Shown: positions 1 to 6,468 of the stretch, in pieces
Layout: each line of letters starts with the position of its first letter
How positions within the stretch are numbered: the first letter of the stretch is position 1
Assembly: GCA_027316975.1 (NCBI GenBank)
Contig: DAHVFL010000098.1
Location: 1 to 11,820, forward strand
Source: Chloroflexota bacterium
GTDB lineage: Bacteria > Chloroflexota > Ktedonobacteria > Ktedonobacterales > Ktedonobacteraceae
Direction of reading: 5' to 3'
Length of the DNA: 11,820 nt
Notes under the pieces: generated by a model
What the model saw: only the letters and a program-made list of their open reading frames with translations
What the model was told of the DNA's origin: nothing
Database searches by the model: none
Position numbers and translations under genes: made by a program

Positions 1-1
1 C

Positions 2-121
2 CTAGACCCTGGCCCTGAGAGTTACTTCAGGACATGGGCATTGTACCATGCAGAAAAGGGAATGCAATGGAACAACAGTACTCACGCGAAACCACCTCTA
101 TTCTCCACGAACTCGATTTAG
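2..121 (+). CDS. Possible C-terminal fragment of an upstream gene (partial)
   Basis: From base 2 this frame is open to a TAG at 119-121. The first twenty or so codons read like real protein (LDPGPESYFRTWALYHAEKG), after which the frame overlaps the next gene by 55 bases. The start lies outside the window. I do not recognise the family. The overlap is long for a bacterial gene pair, so either the tail is short extra read-through or the open frame is chance. If real, it would put the next three genes in one + strand transcription unit. Confidence 0.3.
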   Translation, partial: LDPGPESYFRTWALYHAEKGMQWNNSTHAKPPLFSTNSI

Positions 122-285
122 GACAACACACGCTCTTTATCATGAGCGATGGGAGCATCGATCTGCTTGCCAACGACGAGCAGACGCCCTACCTTGCAGA
201 CAACGGGATAAGCCTGGATTGCAATGAAACGTACTGGCTTTTCATCTCACTGCAAGAAGAGTTTAAGCGGAAAGGAGCGGATTAA
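67..285 (+). CDS. Small hypothetical protein, 72 aa
   Basis: I chose the ATG at 67 because AAAAGGG (54-60) lies 6 bases upstream; an in-frame ATG at 34 has no such site. The protein begins MEQQYSRETT, is acidic, and contains a segment like a short beta-rich fold (HTLFIMSDGSIDLLA) followed by a C-terminal helix (WLFISLQEEFKRKGAD). There is no signal peptide or membrane segment. I do not recognise the family. Its stop (TAA 283-285) overlaps the ATG of the HNH gene by one base, so the two are almost certainly translated together. This packing, and the phage-type neighbour, suggests an accessory or phage-derived operon. Confidence 0.6.
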   Translation: MEQQYSRETTSILHELDLGQHTLFIMSDGSIDLLANDEQTPYLADNGISLDCNETYWLFISLQEEFKRKGAD

Positions 286-854
286 TGAGCAGGCTTTTTG
301 TGGATGTTACTGGACAACGATTTGGTAGGCTCACTGTCCTGTCTTATGCAGGGCTGGGAACCACCAAGCCTGAGAGATTGTGGCTGTGCAAATGCGACTG
401 TGGTGAGACAACTACTACGAAGTACTATTCTTTGGTTAGTGGTAGAGCTACTAGTTGCGGCTGCTACGGTAGAGAGCAATTTCGGCAAAAAAGTTTGCCG
501 GGCGGATGGAACAAAATGCAAGAAGGAGAGGCAAATTTTAATAACTTATACCATCGCATGGTTCAGAACGCAAAATCACGCAACCATAGCTTTGAACTCA
601 CTAAAGATGAAGTCCGAGCTTTAACGGGGAGCAATTGCTATTATTGCGGTCTGCCTCCCTCCCAGGTTATGCGCGGACCAGGACTAAATGGAGCGTATTT
701 CTTCAATGGAATAGACCGAATAGATAGCAATAGAGGCTATATCAGTGACAACGTTAGGCCATGCTGCAAAACCTGCAACTTTGCTAAGGGCACTCTCACA
801 GAAGAAGAGTTCTTTCAATGGATAGACCGTTTGATTGCTTATCGAACCCGTTAA
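285..854 (+). CDS. HNH-type homing-like endonuclease, phage family
   Basis: The start is set by AAAGGAG at 271-277, 7 bases before the ATG. The N-terminal part carries the GQRFGRLTVL motif (residues 10-19) and a cysteine cluster (C35, C37, C39, then C58 and C60), a zinc-binding module often found in phage HNH proteins. The middle (about 84-112) is a helical segment like those preceding the nuclease in this family. The C-terminal part is the nuclease: CYYC (118-121), GIDRIDSNRGYISDNV (142-157) and CKTC (161-164). The usual first His is replaced by the GIDR variant, and the last His position is Asn165, as in many phage members. It probably nicks or cuts DNA and may move itself. Base composition is more AT-rich than its neighbours, which fits transfer. 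The 3' end overlaps the next gene by 20 bases. Confidence 0.8.
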   Translation: MSRLFVDVTGQRFGRLTVLSYAGLGTTKPERLWLCKCDCGETTTTKYYSLVSGRATSCGCYGREQFRQKSLPGGWNKMQEGEANFNNLYHRMVQNAKSRNHSFELTKDEVRALTGSNCYYCGLPPSQVMRGPGLNGAYFFNGIDRIDSNRGYISDNVRPCCKTCNFAKGTLTEEEFFQWIDRLIAYRTR

Positions 855-1659
855 AGATGCCGCCAAGCGGCTAAACGTGAGCGATGCGATGCTTTCGATC
901 TACGTCAGGGAGGGGAAGCTTCATCGATACGGGCCTAGTAACCGCCAGCACAAGTTTTACAAGATCAGCGAGCTTGACGCCTTGATTGAGGCCCGGCAGA
1001 CTTTTGAGGAAGTCTATGAGCGCGGGCAATGGAAACATAATGAAACGTCCACTTTTCGTCGGGCCATGCCCGACGACCTGGACGCGATTATTGCTATGAG
1101 CCAACGGGCTTACCCTGAGGAGGGCCTTCCGTTAAGAAAAACATGGGAGGGATGGATGCGCAAAGAGCCTGAATCGTTCCAGGTGCTTGTCAATCAGCAG
1201 AATGTAATTGTTGGCTACTCGACTATCCTGGTGATGCCCCCAACGACACTTGATTTATTCATTCGAGATGCATTACCTGTTGATGATATCGAACCGGGTA
1301 CTTTAGACGTATTTCGTTCTGGCGAGCCGTTACATCTCTATGCGATGTCGCTGGTCATTGACCCTCAGCATTCGAAGCGCAAAAAGCACGAATACGGCTC
1401 TCGCCTCATTCATGGTGTCTTCTCGTTTTTCCTCGACCTTGCCGAGCGCGGAATCGAAATAGAGACCATTACTGCACGGTCGCATACGCGCGATGGCATC
1501 CGGCTCATGCAAAGACTGGGTCTCCCACTTGTCAAATCTCCTGTTCCTAGACCTAATCGGTATCTCTTTATCGTAAAAGTCAGTGAATCAGGCTTGCCTC
1601 TCTTTGAGCGCTATAGCGAGCTACTCGTGCGTCGGAAACTACAACAGCATCAGAGGTAA
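835..1659 (+). CDS. HTH (excisionase/MerR-like) - GNAT acetyltransferase fusion
   Basis: Residues 4-52 form an excisionase/MerR-type helix-turn-helix (EPVKDAAKRLNVSDAMLSIY, then VREGKL and KISELDALIEAR). Residues 74-250 are a GNAT-like N-acetyltransferase: FRRAMPDDLDAI at the start, VIVGYSTILV as a central strand, and LYAMSLVIDPQHSKRKKHEYGSRLI (169-192) at the acetyl-CoA site, where the usual R/QxxGxG/A loop is degenerate. The substrate is unknown. The reading frame is closed by TGA at 832-834, so the only start that keeps the whole HTH is TTG at 835, inside the HNH gene; the next in-frame ATG (889) would cut the HTH. No good ribosome binding site precedes the TTG, so translation may depend on coupling to the HNH gene. 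It converges on the cysS-fusion gene with a 37-base gap. Confidence 0.75.
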   Translation: MLIEPVKDAAKRLNVSDAMLSIYVREGKLHRYGPSNRQHKFYKISELDALIEARQTFEEVYERGQWKHNETSTFRRAMPDDLDAIIAMSQRAYPEEGLPLRKTWEGWMRKEPESFQVLVNQQNVIVGYSTILVMPPTTLDLFIRDALPVDDIEPGTLDVFRSGEPLHLYAMSLVIDPQHSKRKKHEYGSRLIHGVFSFFLDLAERGIEIETITARSHTRDGIRLMQRLGLPLVKSPVPRPNRYLFIVKVSESGLPLFERYSELLVRRKLQQHQR

Positions 1660-1696
1660 CCACTATTCTCTTTGGAAGCCGAAAGGTACCCCACTA

Positions 1697-4093
1697 TCAC
1701 GGGGTGTGATGATGGGGATGTTCATGCAAATGGTCGAGCCAGTGGTGATGCGCGTGCGTATGCACGGCACCGACGGGTGGCAGCTCCTCATCTGAATGGG
1801 GATGCGTACCCTCGAGGTGATGGGGATGCTCGTGGCCGCGCCATACGTTATCCGGCCGGTAGTTGGCAACGAGCAAACTTTCGCCATGATGCCAGCGAGC
1901 GCGGAAGATATCATAGTTCTTCTTGCTTTTGGTGGCGCGTTCTTCCTCACTCAAACTATACCATTCGCGGTGCGGGTGCTTGATGATGCGTTCAGACACC
2001 AGGGGCGTGGTCAATACGCGATAGCCAGAGGTCTTGAAGAAAAAACTGTAGTAGATATCCATAAGCCGGTAGAAACGGAAACGCTCATCGATGCGACCAA
2101 CTTCGGGCAATACTGCTCTGCGAAATGCCATCAGGTAGCCCTCGATAGCGTCCACATCGGGACCGGCGGCTTCGCTAAATTCGCGCAGATCGTCTGTCAC
2201 CAAACCATAGGGGCCAACGACGCCACTGGTGTGGTCGGCCAGCGTTTGCGCCAATGGCTCCCAGATATCGCCATTGATTTCGATGGAGGTATCCATCAAC
2301 ACAATATAGCGGCCCCGGCTGGCGCGCATGGTGGCATTGCGCCCGGCAGCAAAACCGGTATTATGATCGGCGAAGAGTACCTGCAACGCGATGCGTTGGC
2401 CGTCGTCCGTGACTATATCGCCGCTGCGTGCGAGGTGTTGAAGATAGGTCAGTGTGTCATCGGTCGAGCCGTTCTCGACAATCACCAGTTCAATCGAGTA
2501 GCTTCCGGCATGACGCACAATGCTCTGAATGGCCCGTTCCAGGTCGGCGCGGCTATTGTGCGCCAGCAGGTTGATCGAAAATTCATACACGTCGGCGGCT
2601 TGCGTATTATCCGGTGCGTCGGTAGAACTGGACAGGACGGTAAATTCGTCTTCCAGGCGGCGAGGAAGCACCAGCGAGCCTTGCGCAGTATCCCTCAGTG
2701 AGTACCCTTTGGAGGTCAGTTCTTCGCGCACGCTATCGGCCTGGGAATAGAGACCCTGTTGCCGCAGCGCAGAACGTGCCTGCGCCTGTTGCGCAACCTC
2801 TACGGGCAAGCGGGCGAGATAGGTCAGAGGTTCAGTCTTTTTGCGTGGCAGATCGCTCAACAAGTAGTCTTTGAGTCCGAAGCCGAGGATGCGATCACAG
2901 TCGAGCAGAAGGCGCACGCGGGTGGTGGCATCACAATCGCCGGCGCGCAGCATGGCCCATACAACCGACATGGCACGCGACATGTTCAAGTCGTTTTCAA
3001 CCTCAGCCAGGAAACGTTCCTGCCAGTAGTTCGCTTCCAGTGGCTCGTCGCTCAAGATCAGAGCCTGATCGGATTGCGAGTACAGGAGGTATGCCCGGTT
3101 GCGCAGGCGTTCGAGCGAAGTCTGGGCCGCCTGCAATGCGCGAAAGGTGAAGTTCAGGCGGCTGCGGTAGAGCGCGGTCGTGTAAAAGTAGCGCAGGGAG
3201 AGGGCATCGAAGCCACGCGCCTCAATTTCGGAACAGGTGTAGGCGTTGCCTGTCGATTTCGCCATCTTCTGCCCATCGGCCAGCAGGTGTTGCGCGTGTA
3301 CCCAGTAGTTGGCGAACGGCTTACCGGTGAAGGCTTCGCTCTGCGCGATCTCGTCTTCGTGGTGGGGAAAGATATTATCGACGCCGCCCGTGTGCAGGTC
3401 GAACTGCGAGCCGAGGTACTTCATCGACATGGCGCTGCACTCGATATGCCAGCCGGGGAAGCCGCGCCCCCAGGGGCTATCCCAGGCCATTTCGCGGCCC
3501 GGCTCTGCCACCTTCCACAGCGGGAAGTCTTCCGGGTTATGGCGATCTTCAACCAGGCCTTCGCGCACACCCGCCAGCATATTTTCAAGCTGGTTGCCGG
3601 AGAGCTTGCCGTAGCCGGGGAATCGTTGGATGTCAAAATAGACGTTGCCATTGGTCTCGTAAGCAAAACCTTTTTCTTGCAAACCCTGAATAATGGTAAT
3701 CATTTCCGCTATATGTTCGGTAGCGCGGGGAAAGACCCTGGCGGGTTGAATATTCAGCTTCGCCTCGTCCTGGTGAAACGCAGCGGTATAGTATTGCGCG
3801 ATTTGCAGCGAGGTCTTGCCCTCTTTTCGCGCCTGGGCCAGTATCTTATCCTCGCCGCGATCCACCATCTCCTGCCGCATATGACCGACATCGGTGATAT
3901 TTTTCACTTGCAACACGTCGTAACCACGATACTCAAAGGCGCGCCGAATCCAGTCAGCCATGGTAAAGGTGCGCAGGTTGCCAATATGGATGTAGCGATA
4001 CACGGTCGGGCCGCACGAATACATGCCTAACTTGCCCGTTTCTCGTGGGATAATCTCTTCAAGGCGGCGCGTCAGGGTGTTATAAATCTTCAT
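1697..4093 (-). CDS. cysS: Cysteinyl-tRNA synthetase fused to family-2 glycosyltransferase-like domain, His-rich tail
   Basis: The protein has 798 residues, against about 460-470 for a normal CysS. Residues 1 to about 476 are a complete class I enzyme that charges tRNA-Cys: HIGN signature at 36-39, KMAKS (KMSKS variant) at 276-280, and the zinc ligands C27, C219, H244 and E248, which keep the E. coli spacing. CysS seems to end at DTAQG (468-472). After a linker rich in S, T, D and A (477-502) comes a GT-A-type glycosyltransferase-like domain (about 503-730) with VENGSTDDT (539-547) and HNTGFAAGRN (577-586). Its expected DxD metal motif reads DTS (601-603). Residues 754-798 hold 17 His. The frame is unbroken and no internal start with an SD site is evident at the junction. 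TCCTCC on the + strand (4107-4112) is the likely SD, 13 bases from the ATG. The synthetase call is firm; the activity of the added domain is inferred. Confidence 0.93.
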   Translation of the reverse strand: MKIYNTLTRRLEEIIPRETGKLGMYSCGPTVYRYIHIGNLRTFTMADWIRRAFEYRGYDVLQVKNITDVGHMRQEMVDRGEDKILAQARKEGKTSLQIAQYYTAAFHQDEAKLNIQPARVFPRATEHIAEMITIIQGLQEKGFAYETNGNVYFDIQRFPGYGKLSGNQLENMLAGVREGLVEDRHNPEDFPLWKVAEPGREMAWDSPWGRGFPGWHIECSAMSMKYLGSQFDLHTGGVDNIFPHHEDEIAQSEAFTGKPFANYWVHAQHLLADGQKMAKSTGNAYTCSEIEARGFDALSLRYFYTTALYRSRLNFTFRALQAAQTSLERLRNRAYLLYSQSDQALILSDEPLEANYWQERFLAEVENDLNMSRAMSVVWAMLRAGDCDATTRVRLLLDCDRILGFGLKDYLLSDLPRKKTEPLTYLARLPVEVAQQAQARSALRQQGLYSQADSVREELTSKGYSLRDTAQGSLVLPRRLEDEFTVLSSSTDAPDNTQAADVYEFSINLLAHNSRADLERAIQSIVRHAGSYSIELVIVENGSTDDTLTYLQHLARSGDIVTDDGQRIALQVLFADHNTGFAAGRNATMRASRGRYIVLMDTSIEINGDIWEPLAQTLADHTSGVVGPYGLVTDDLREFSEAAGPDVDAIEGYLMAFRRAVLPEVGRIDERFRFYRLMDIYYSFFFKTSGYRVLTTPLVSERIIKHPHREWYSLSEEERATKSKKNYDIFRARWHHGESLLVANYRPDNVWRGHEHPHHLEGTHPHSDEELPPVGAVHTHAHHHWLDHLHEHPHHHTP

Positions 4094-4138
4094 AATGCTG
4101 TATGTATCCTCCTCGCCGCTTCACGGTTCTCTAGAAGT

Positions 4139-4210
4139 GAACAGGTGTCTGCGGGCTGCTCGCCTGCGGCAAGCAGCCCGCAGACACCTGTTCTCAGCCC
4201 GCCGCAGGCG
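4139..4210. repeat. Nested palindromic repeat in the cysS leader region
   Basis: Perfect 22-bp arms (4139-4160 and 4172-4193) enclose an 11-base loop. Ten bases of the loop (4161-4170, CGCCTGCGGC) are an exact reverse complement of 4201-4210. A partial copy of the arm (CAGCCCGC) recurs at 4195-4202. There is no T-run, so it is not a simple terminator. It may be a REP-like dispersed repeat; as RNA it lies in the predicted 5' leader of the cysS-fusion gene. Confidence 0.75.
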
Positions 4211-4261
4211 GCAAGAAAACTTGCACATAGGTTAGTTGTTCAAATCACACATTCAACTGAT

Positions 4262-4291
4262 ATGGTACGAGCCTGTGTCATTCTTTGTCAA
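4262..4291 (-). promoter_or_regulatory. Predicted promoter of the cysS-fusion gene
   Basis: On the - strand, TTGACA (4286-4291) is followed after 18 bases by TACCAT (4262-4267). Transcription would start near 4255, giving a leader of about 160 bases that contains the palindrome at 4139-4193. The -35 is perfect, the -10 is only fair. Confidence 0.45.
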
Positions 4292-4430
4292 GGCAAAGCA
4301 CTGAGCGCCTCGCCTTACTATGATACGTTACATCAACAATTTTGGATGAGATATACATACTCTCGACGCGCCAGAAGATTAGAACTGGTAATACTGCTCG
4401 AGGCAATAGAAAGCACTCTTGCCCTCAATG

Positions 4431-4439
4431 TGGTATAAT
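4431..4439 (+). promoter_or_regulatory. Extended -10 promoter of the 63-aa gene
   Basis: TGGTATAAT is a perfect extended -10 element (TGn plus TATAAT at 4434-4439). No -35 is clear at the usual distance, as is common with extended -10 promoters. Transcription would start near 4446, about 180 bases before the ATG at 4627. The stretch 4211-4430 holds no gene that I can support. Confidence 0.55.
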
Positions 4440-4471
4440 AGGAATGTACGATTGAAACATCGAACTTTCAT

Positions 4472-4492
4472 GTTATCAGAGGTGATAACCTC
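4472..4492 (+). promoter_or_regulatory. Switchable hairpin in the long leader of the 63-aa gene
   Basis: GTTATCA (4472-4478) pairs with TGATAAC (4483-4489) around a GAGG loop. The loop can instead join GAGGT (4479-4483) to ACCTC (4488-4492) around GATA, and the two forms exclude each other. Further complementary stretches follow, for example GAAGA 4516-4520 with TCTTC 4548-4552. I could not match the leader to a known riboswitch class. It may be a regulatory leader or simply structured RNA. Confidence 0.35.
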
Positions 4493-4626
4493 GACCCCGA
4501 AGGGATGCGGGCGATGAAGAGGTGAGGATACGTGAACCAACGTTGATTCTTCCCCATGCGAGTCTCCATTGAGTGTACCGGTTTGAGCGAGAACATCCCG
4601 CTTAGAAAAAGTTAAAGGAGATGAAC

Positions 4627-4818
4627 ATGCATAGAATTGTCCATGTAGTAGCAAGCAATGGCAGGGCATACGATGTGCCATTAACGGCCCAACAGGCTGA
4701 CTTTTACATGCGTATGGCAGAATACAAGGCTTTAGCTGATCCGTCGATCACTTTCGGCGATCTGCTGGTAGCAAAAAGAGAGAAGGAAGCGCAGCGCAAG
4801 CGAAGGCAAAGCCATTAA
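4627..4818 (+). CDS. Small hypothetical protein, 63 aa
   Basis: AAAGGAG (4614-4620) touches an ATG at 4621 but lies the ideal 6 bases before the ATG at 4627, so I start there (MHRIVHVVASNGRAYDVPLT). The N-terminal half looks like a short beta segment, followed by a helix (AQQADFYMRMAEYKAL) and a strongly basic tail (KREKEAQRKRRQSH) that could bind nucleic acid. There is no signal peptide. I do not recognise the family. It is a single-gene unit: its own promoter and long leader are upstream and a strong terminator follows at once. Confidence 0.7.
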   Translation: MHRIVHVVASNGRAYDVPLTAQQADFYMRMAEYKALADPSITFGDLLVAKREKEAQRKRRQSH

Positions 4819-4832
4819 CCCTCTACAGAGTG

Positions 4833-4866
4833 TCGGGTATCCATGATGGATACCCGATTTTATTTT
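4833..4866 (+). terminator. Rho-independent terminator of the 63-aa gene
   Basis: TCGGGTATCC (4833-4842) pairs perfectly with GGATACCCGA (4848-4857) around ATGAT, followed by TTTTATTTT (4858-4866). It lies 15 bases after the stop. The end of the T-run overlaps the stop codon of the opposing yqeY gene. On the other strand the stem has no T-run after it. Confidence 0.88.
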
Positions 4867-5338
4867 ACGCCGTCATTTCCCGCACAATTTGCTGCACGCG
4901 CGCGCCCCCGGCTCGTCCCTTCGTCTCCTTCGCTGCCAGGGGCATCACTTTGCGAAACTCTTTGCCGTTTTCGTCGATCAGTTTCGCGACGATCGCGCGC
5001 AGATCGTCCTCGCTCAATTGAGTGCCTTGCACGTAGCCCTGCAAGATCGCCATCTCGCGCTGTTCTTTTTCGACCAGTTCGGTGCGCCCGCCCTGCTGGT
5101 AGAAAGGTATGGCCTGACTGCGCTTCTTTATCTCCTGTTCGAGCACTTTGAGCGTATCGCCCTCGGTGAGTGGCCGCCCATATTCCGGATTTTTGCGGTC
5201 GGTGCGCGCCACTTCAAGATTGTGAATAGCTCCCAGAGCCATACGCAGCGTGTCCAACTTCAGTTGATCGCGCGCGCGCTGGGCATCCTGTATATCTTTT
5301 CTTAATAGTCGTTCCAGCGGAAATTCTTCTCGCGCCAT
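4865..5338 (-). CDS. yqeY: YqeY/GatB C-terminal-domain-like protein
   Basis: The 157-aa protein has the typical length and layout of the YqeY family: an N-terminal helical part (LLRKDIQDAQRARDQLKLDT, LRMALGAIHNLEVAR), the central LTEGDTLKVLEQEIKKRSQAI and REMAILQGYV, and the C-terminal tRNA-binding-like part ending KGRAGGARVQQIVREM. The family resembles the tail domain of GatB, the amidotransferase that corrects Glu-tRNA-Gln, and is thought to touch tRNA, but its role is not settled. The segment before KGRAGG (NGKEFRKVMPLAAKET) is a little shorter than the usual form. The SD AAGAGGTG (5344-5351 on the other strand) is well placed before the ATG. It is downstream of the 313-aa gene's strand neighbours but reads as its own unit. 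Confidence 0.88.
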   Translation of the reverse strand: MAREEFPLERLLRKDIQDAQRARDQLKLDTLRMALGAIHNLEVARTDRKNPEYGRPLTEGDTLKVLEQEIKKRSQAIPFYQQGGRTELVEKEQREMAILQGYVQGTQLSEDDLRAIVAKLIDENGKEFRKVMPLAAKETKGRAGGARVQQIVREMTA

Positions 5339-5421
5339 AAAAACACCTCTTCCTTCATATATACGTTCTCTAATGGCCCCCAGTGTACCATGTCACGTGA
5401 AAAAAATCACCATACTGGTAT

Positions 5422-6363
5422 CTACAACACCCGTCTCCCCAGCAACATCTTGCCGCGTTTGACGATTGTTTCTTTGCCTACTCGTCCAGCATCTGCAATC
5501 ACTCCAACTACTTCGCGCAAAGCATCTTCTCCCGCCGGAATACGCAGGCGCAAAACAAATTCCTTGCCTGTTCCAAGGCCGAGCTTACGCTGCCAGAAAG
5601 AAGCATGGATCAGGTTTATTTGCTTGCCGACGTGTTCCATCAATGCTGATACATCACGCCGGAAGTCGCTGTAGCGGACAGGGCCTTTACTGAAGGCGAA
5701 GGTCACTTCCTGCGCGAGCGCGTCACTAACTAGATCGGAGGTCAGGCTCTCACCAAGCTGGTAGTTCAGATTGTAGGTACCAAAGGAGGTGCGTCCCACA
5801 TATTCAATATGATCACCATGACTGCCTTTATAGATGCCCATGCGGTCGCGCACAACATGTTCCATCACGTCGTAATGCAGCGAGCCGCGAAAGAGCAGCC
5901 AGGCCTCGTGCAGCGGCCCCTGTCCGGGTGTAAATCCCAGCGAGGCCATGTATTCGCGCCCATCGACCACGCGCTTTGCCAGGTCGGCATCAAGCGGCAT
6001 TGTCTCGAAAAAGACCTCCTCGCCCGAACCCTGCATACCCAGCAGCGACTCCGACCCGACGCGACCCGCGAAGTGGCGCAAATCGCGCTCTACCGCCTGC
6101 TGAACCGCCTCTATACTGGCCGTTTCCGCCAGCAATCCAAGACGCTGTAATTTGCGCGCGGTCTCTTCGGCCTCCTGCCGCGCCTGTTGTTGCAACCATT
6201 GCTGCAACTCCTGACCGACCGCCCGCACCTGTTCGCGTATATCCTGGTGCAGGGCCGTCACAGTACGTGTAAAATCCGAGTCAGTAATGGTCGGGCCAGC
6301 CTGGTGCAGCACAGTAAAAAGCAATTGAGGCACATCAGCATTGAGTGCGCGATACACGTCCAT
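5422..6363 (-). CDS. Conserved-looking hypothetical protein, 313 aa
   Basis: The start is supported by an AAAGGAG-type site about 7 bases before the ATG (6370-6376 on the other strand). Residues 36-100 are charged and heptad-like (REQVRAVGQELQQWLQQQAR, EETARKLQRLG), suggesting a coiled coil or helical bundle. Residues 140-235 are compact and rich in aromatic residues and glycine (LHEAWLLFRGSLHYDVMEHV, GDHIEYVGRTSFGTYNLNYQ); the pattern faintly recalls a hotdog-like sheet but lacks a clear catalytic motif. The C-terminal part (about 240-313) is basic and ends KRGKMLLGRRVL. No signal peptide or membrane segment is seen. I do not recognise the family and propose no function. Confidence 0.72.
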   Translation of the reverse strand: MDVYRALNADVPQLLFTVLHQAGPTITDSDFTRTVTALHQDIREQVRAVGQELQQWLQQQARQEAEETARKLQRLGLLAETASIEAVQQAVERDLRHFAGRVGSESLLGMQGSGEEVFFETMPLDADLAKRVVDGREYMASLGFTPGQGPLHEAWLLFRGSLHYDVMEHVVRDRMGIYKGSHGDHIEYVGRTSFGTYNLNYQLGESLTSDLVSDALAQEVTFAFSKGPVRYSDFRRDVSALMEHVGKQINLIHASFWQRKLGLGTGKEFVLRLRIPAGEDALREVVGVIADAGRVGKETIVKRGKMLLGRRVL

Positions 6364-6413
6364 AGTATGCTCCTTTCGGGTTGGTGAATCTTCACTAGCG
6401 CTACGATACTATA

Positions 6414-6422
6414 AGTATAGCA
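6414..6422 (-). promoter_or_regulatory. Predicted extended -10 promoter of the 313-aa gene
   Basis: On the - strand the sequence TGCTATACT forms an extended -10 (TGn plus TATACT at 6414-6419), giving a leader of about 44 bases. No good -35 is visible. Confidence 0.4.
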
Positions 6423-6423
6423 G

Positions 6424-6457
6424 CCAGGGCGGGGACAGAGCCGCGCGCCCCTACCCT
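6424..6457. repeat. GC-rich dispersed repeat, related to the 3'-end repeats
   Basis: On the - strand this reads GTAGGGGCGCGCGGCTCTGT followed by CCCCGCCC. It shares the GTAGGG-CGCG start and the CCGCCC end with the repeats at 11668-11814, with a different centre. It sits between the lipoprotein gene's stop and the next promoter, a typical site for such elements. Confidence 0.4.
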
Positions 6458-6468
6458 GTACCAACCGA

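Noticed and set aside
1683..1710. Hairpin between the GNAT and cysS-fusion genes as terminator
   Set aside because: ACCCC/GGGGT gives only a 5-bp stem in the last codons of the fusion gene, with no T-run.
2759..4030. 423-aa + strand open frame opposite the cysS-fusion gene
   Set aside because: It has no SD or family-like motifs and lies wholly within the coding strand of a clear CysS. It is a shadow frame. The same holds for the + frame at 1796-2701.
4094..4260. T-box leader for the CysS gene
   Set aside because: CysS genes of Gram-positive bacteria often have one, but I see no T-box sequence (AAnnnGGGTGGTACCGCG-type) or terminator pair in this leader.
4145..4438. 97-aa + strand frame
   Set aside because: It runs through the palindrome and promoter regions, has no SD, and its composition is not protein-like.
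4446..4626. Known riboswitch classes in the long leader
   Set aside because: I compared it by eye with SAM, TPP, lysine, cobalamin, c-di-GMP, THF, ydaO, fluoride and guanidine motifs. None fitted, so only an unknown structured leader is claimed.
5396..5421. Hairpin and T-run after the 313-aa gene
   Set aside because: Stems of 4 bp only (ACCA/TGGT or GTGA/TCAC) beside T-rich bases; too weak to call a terminator.
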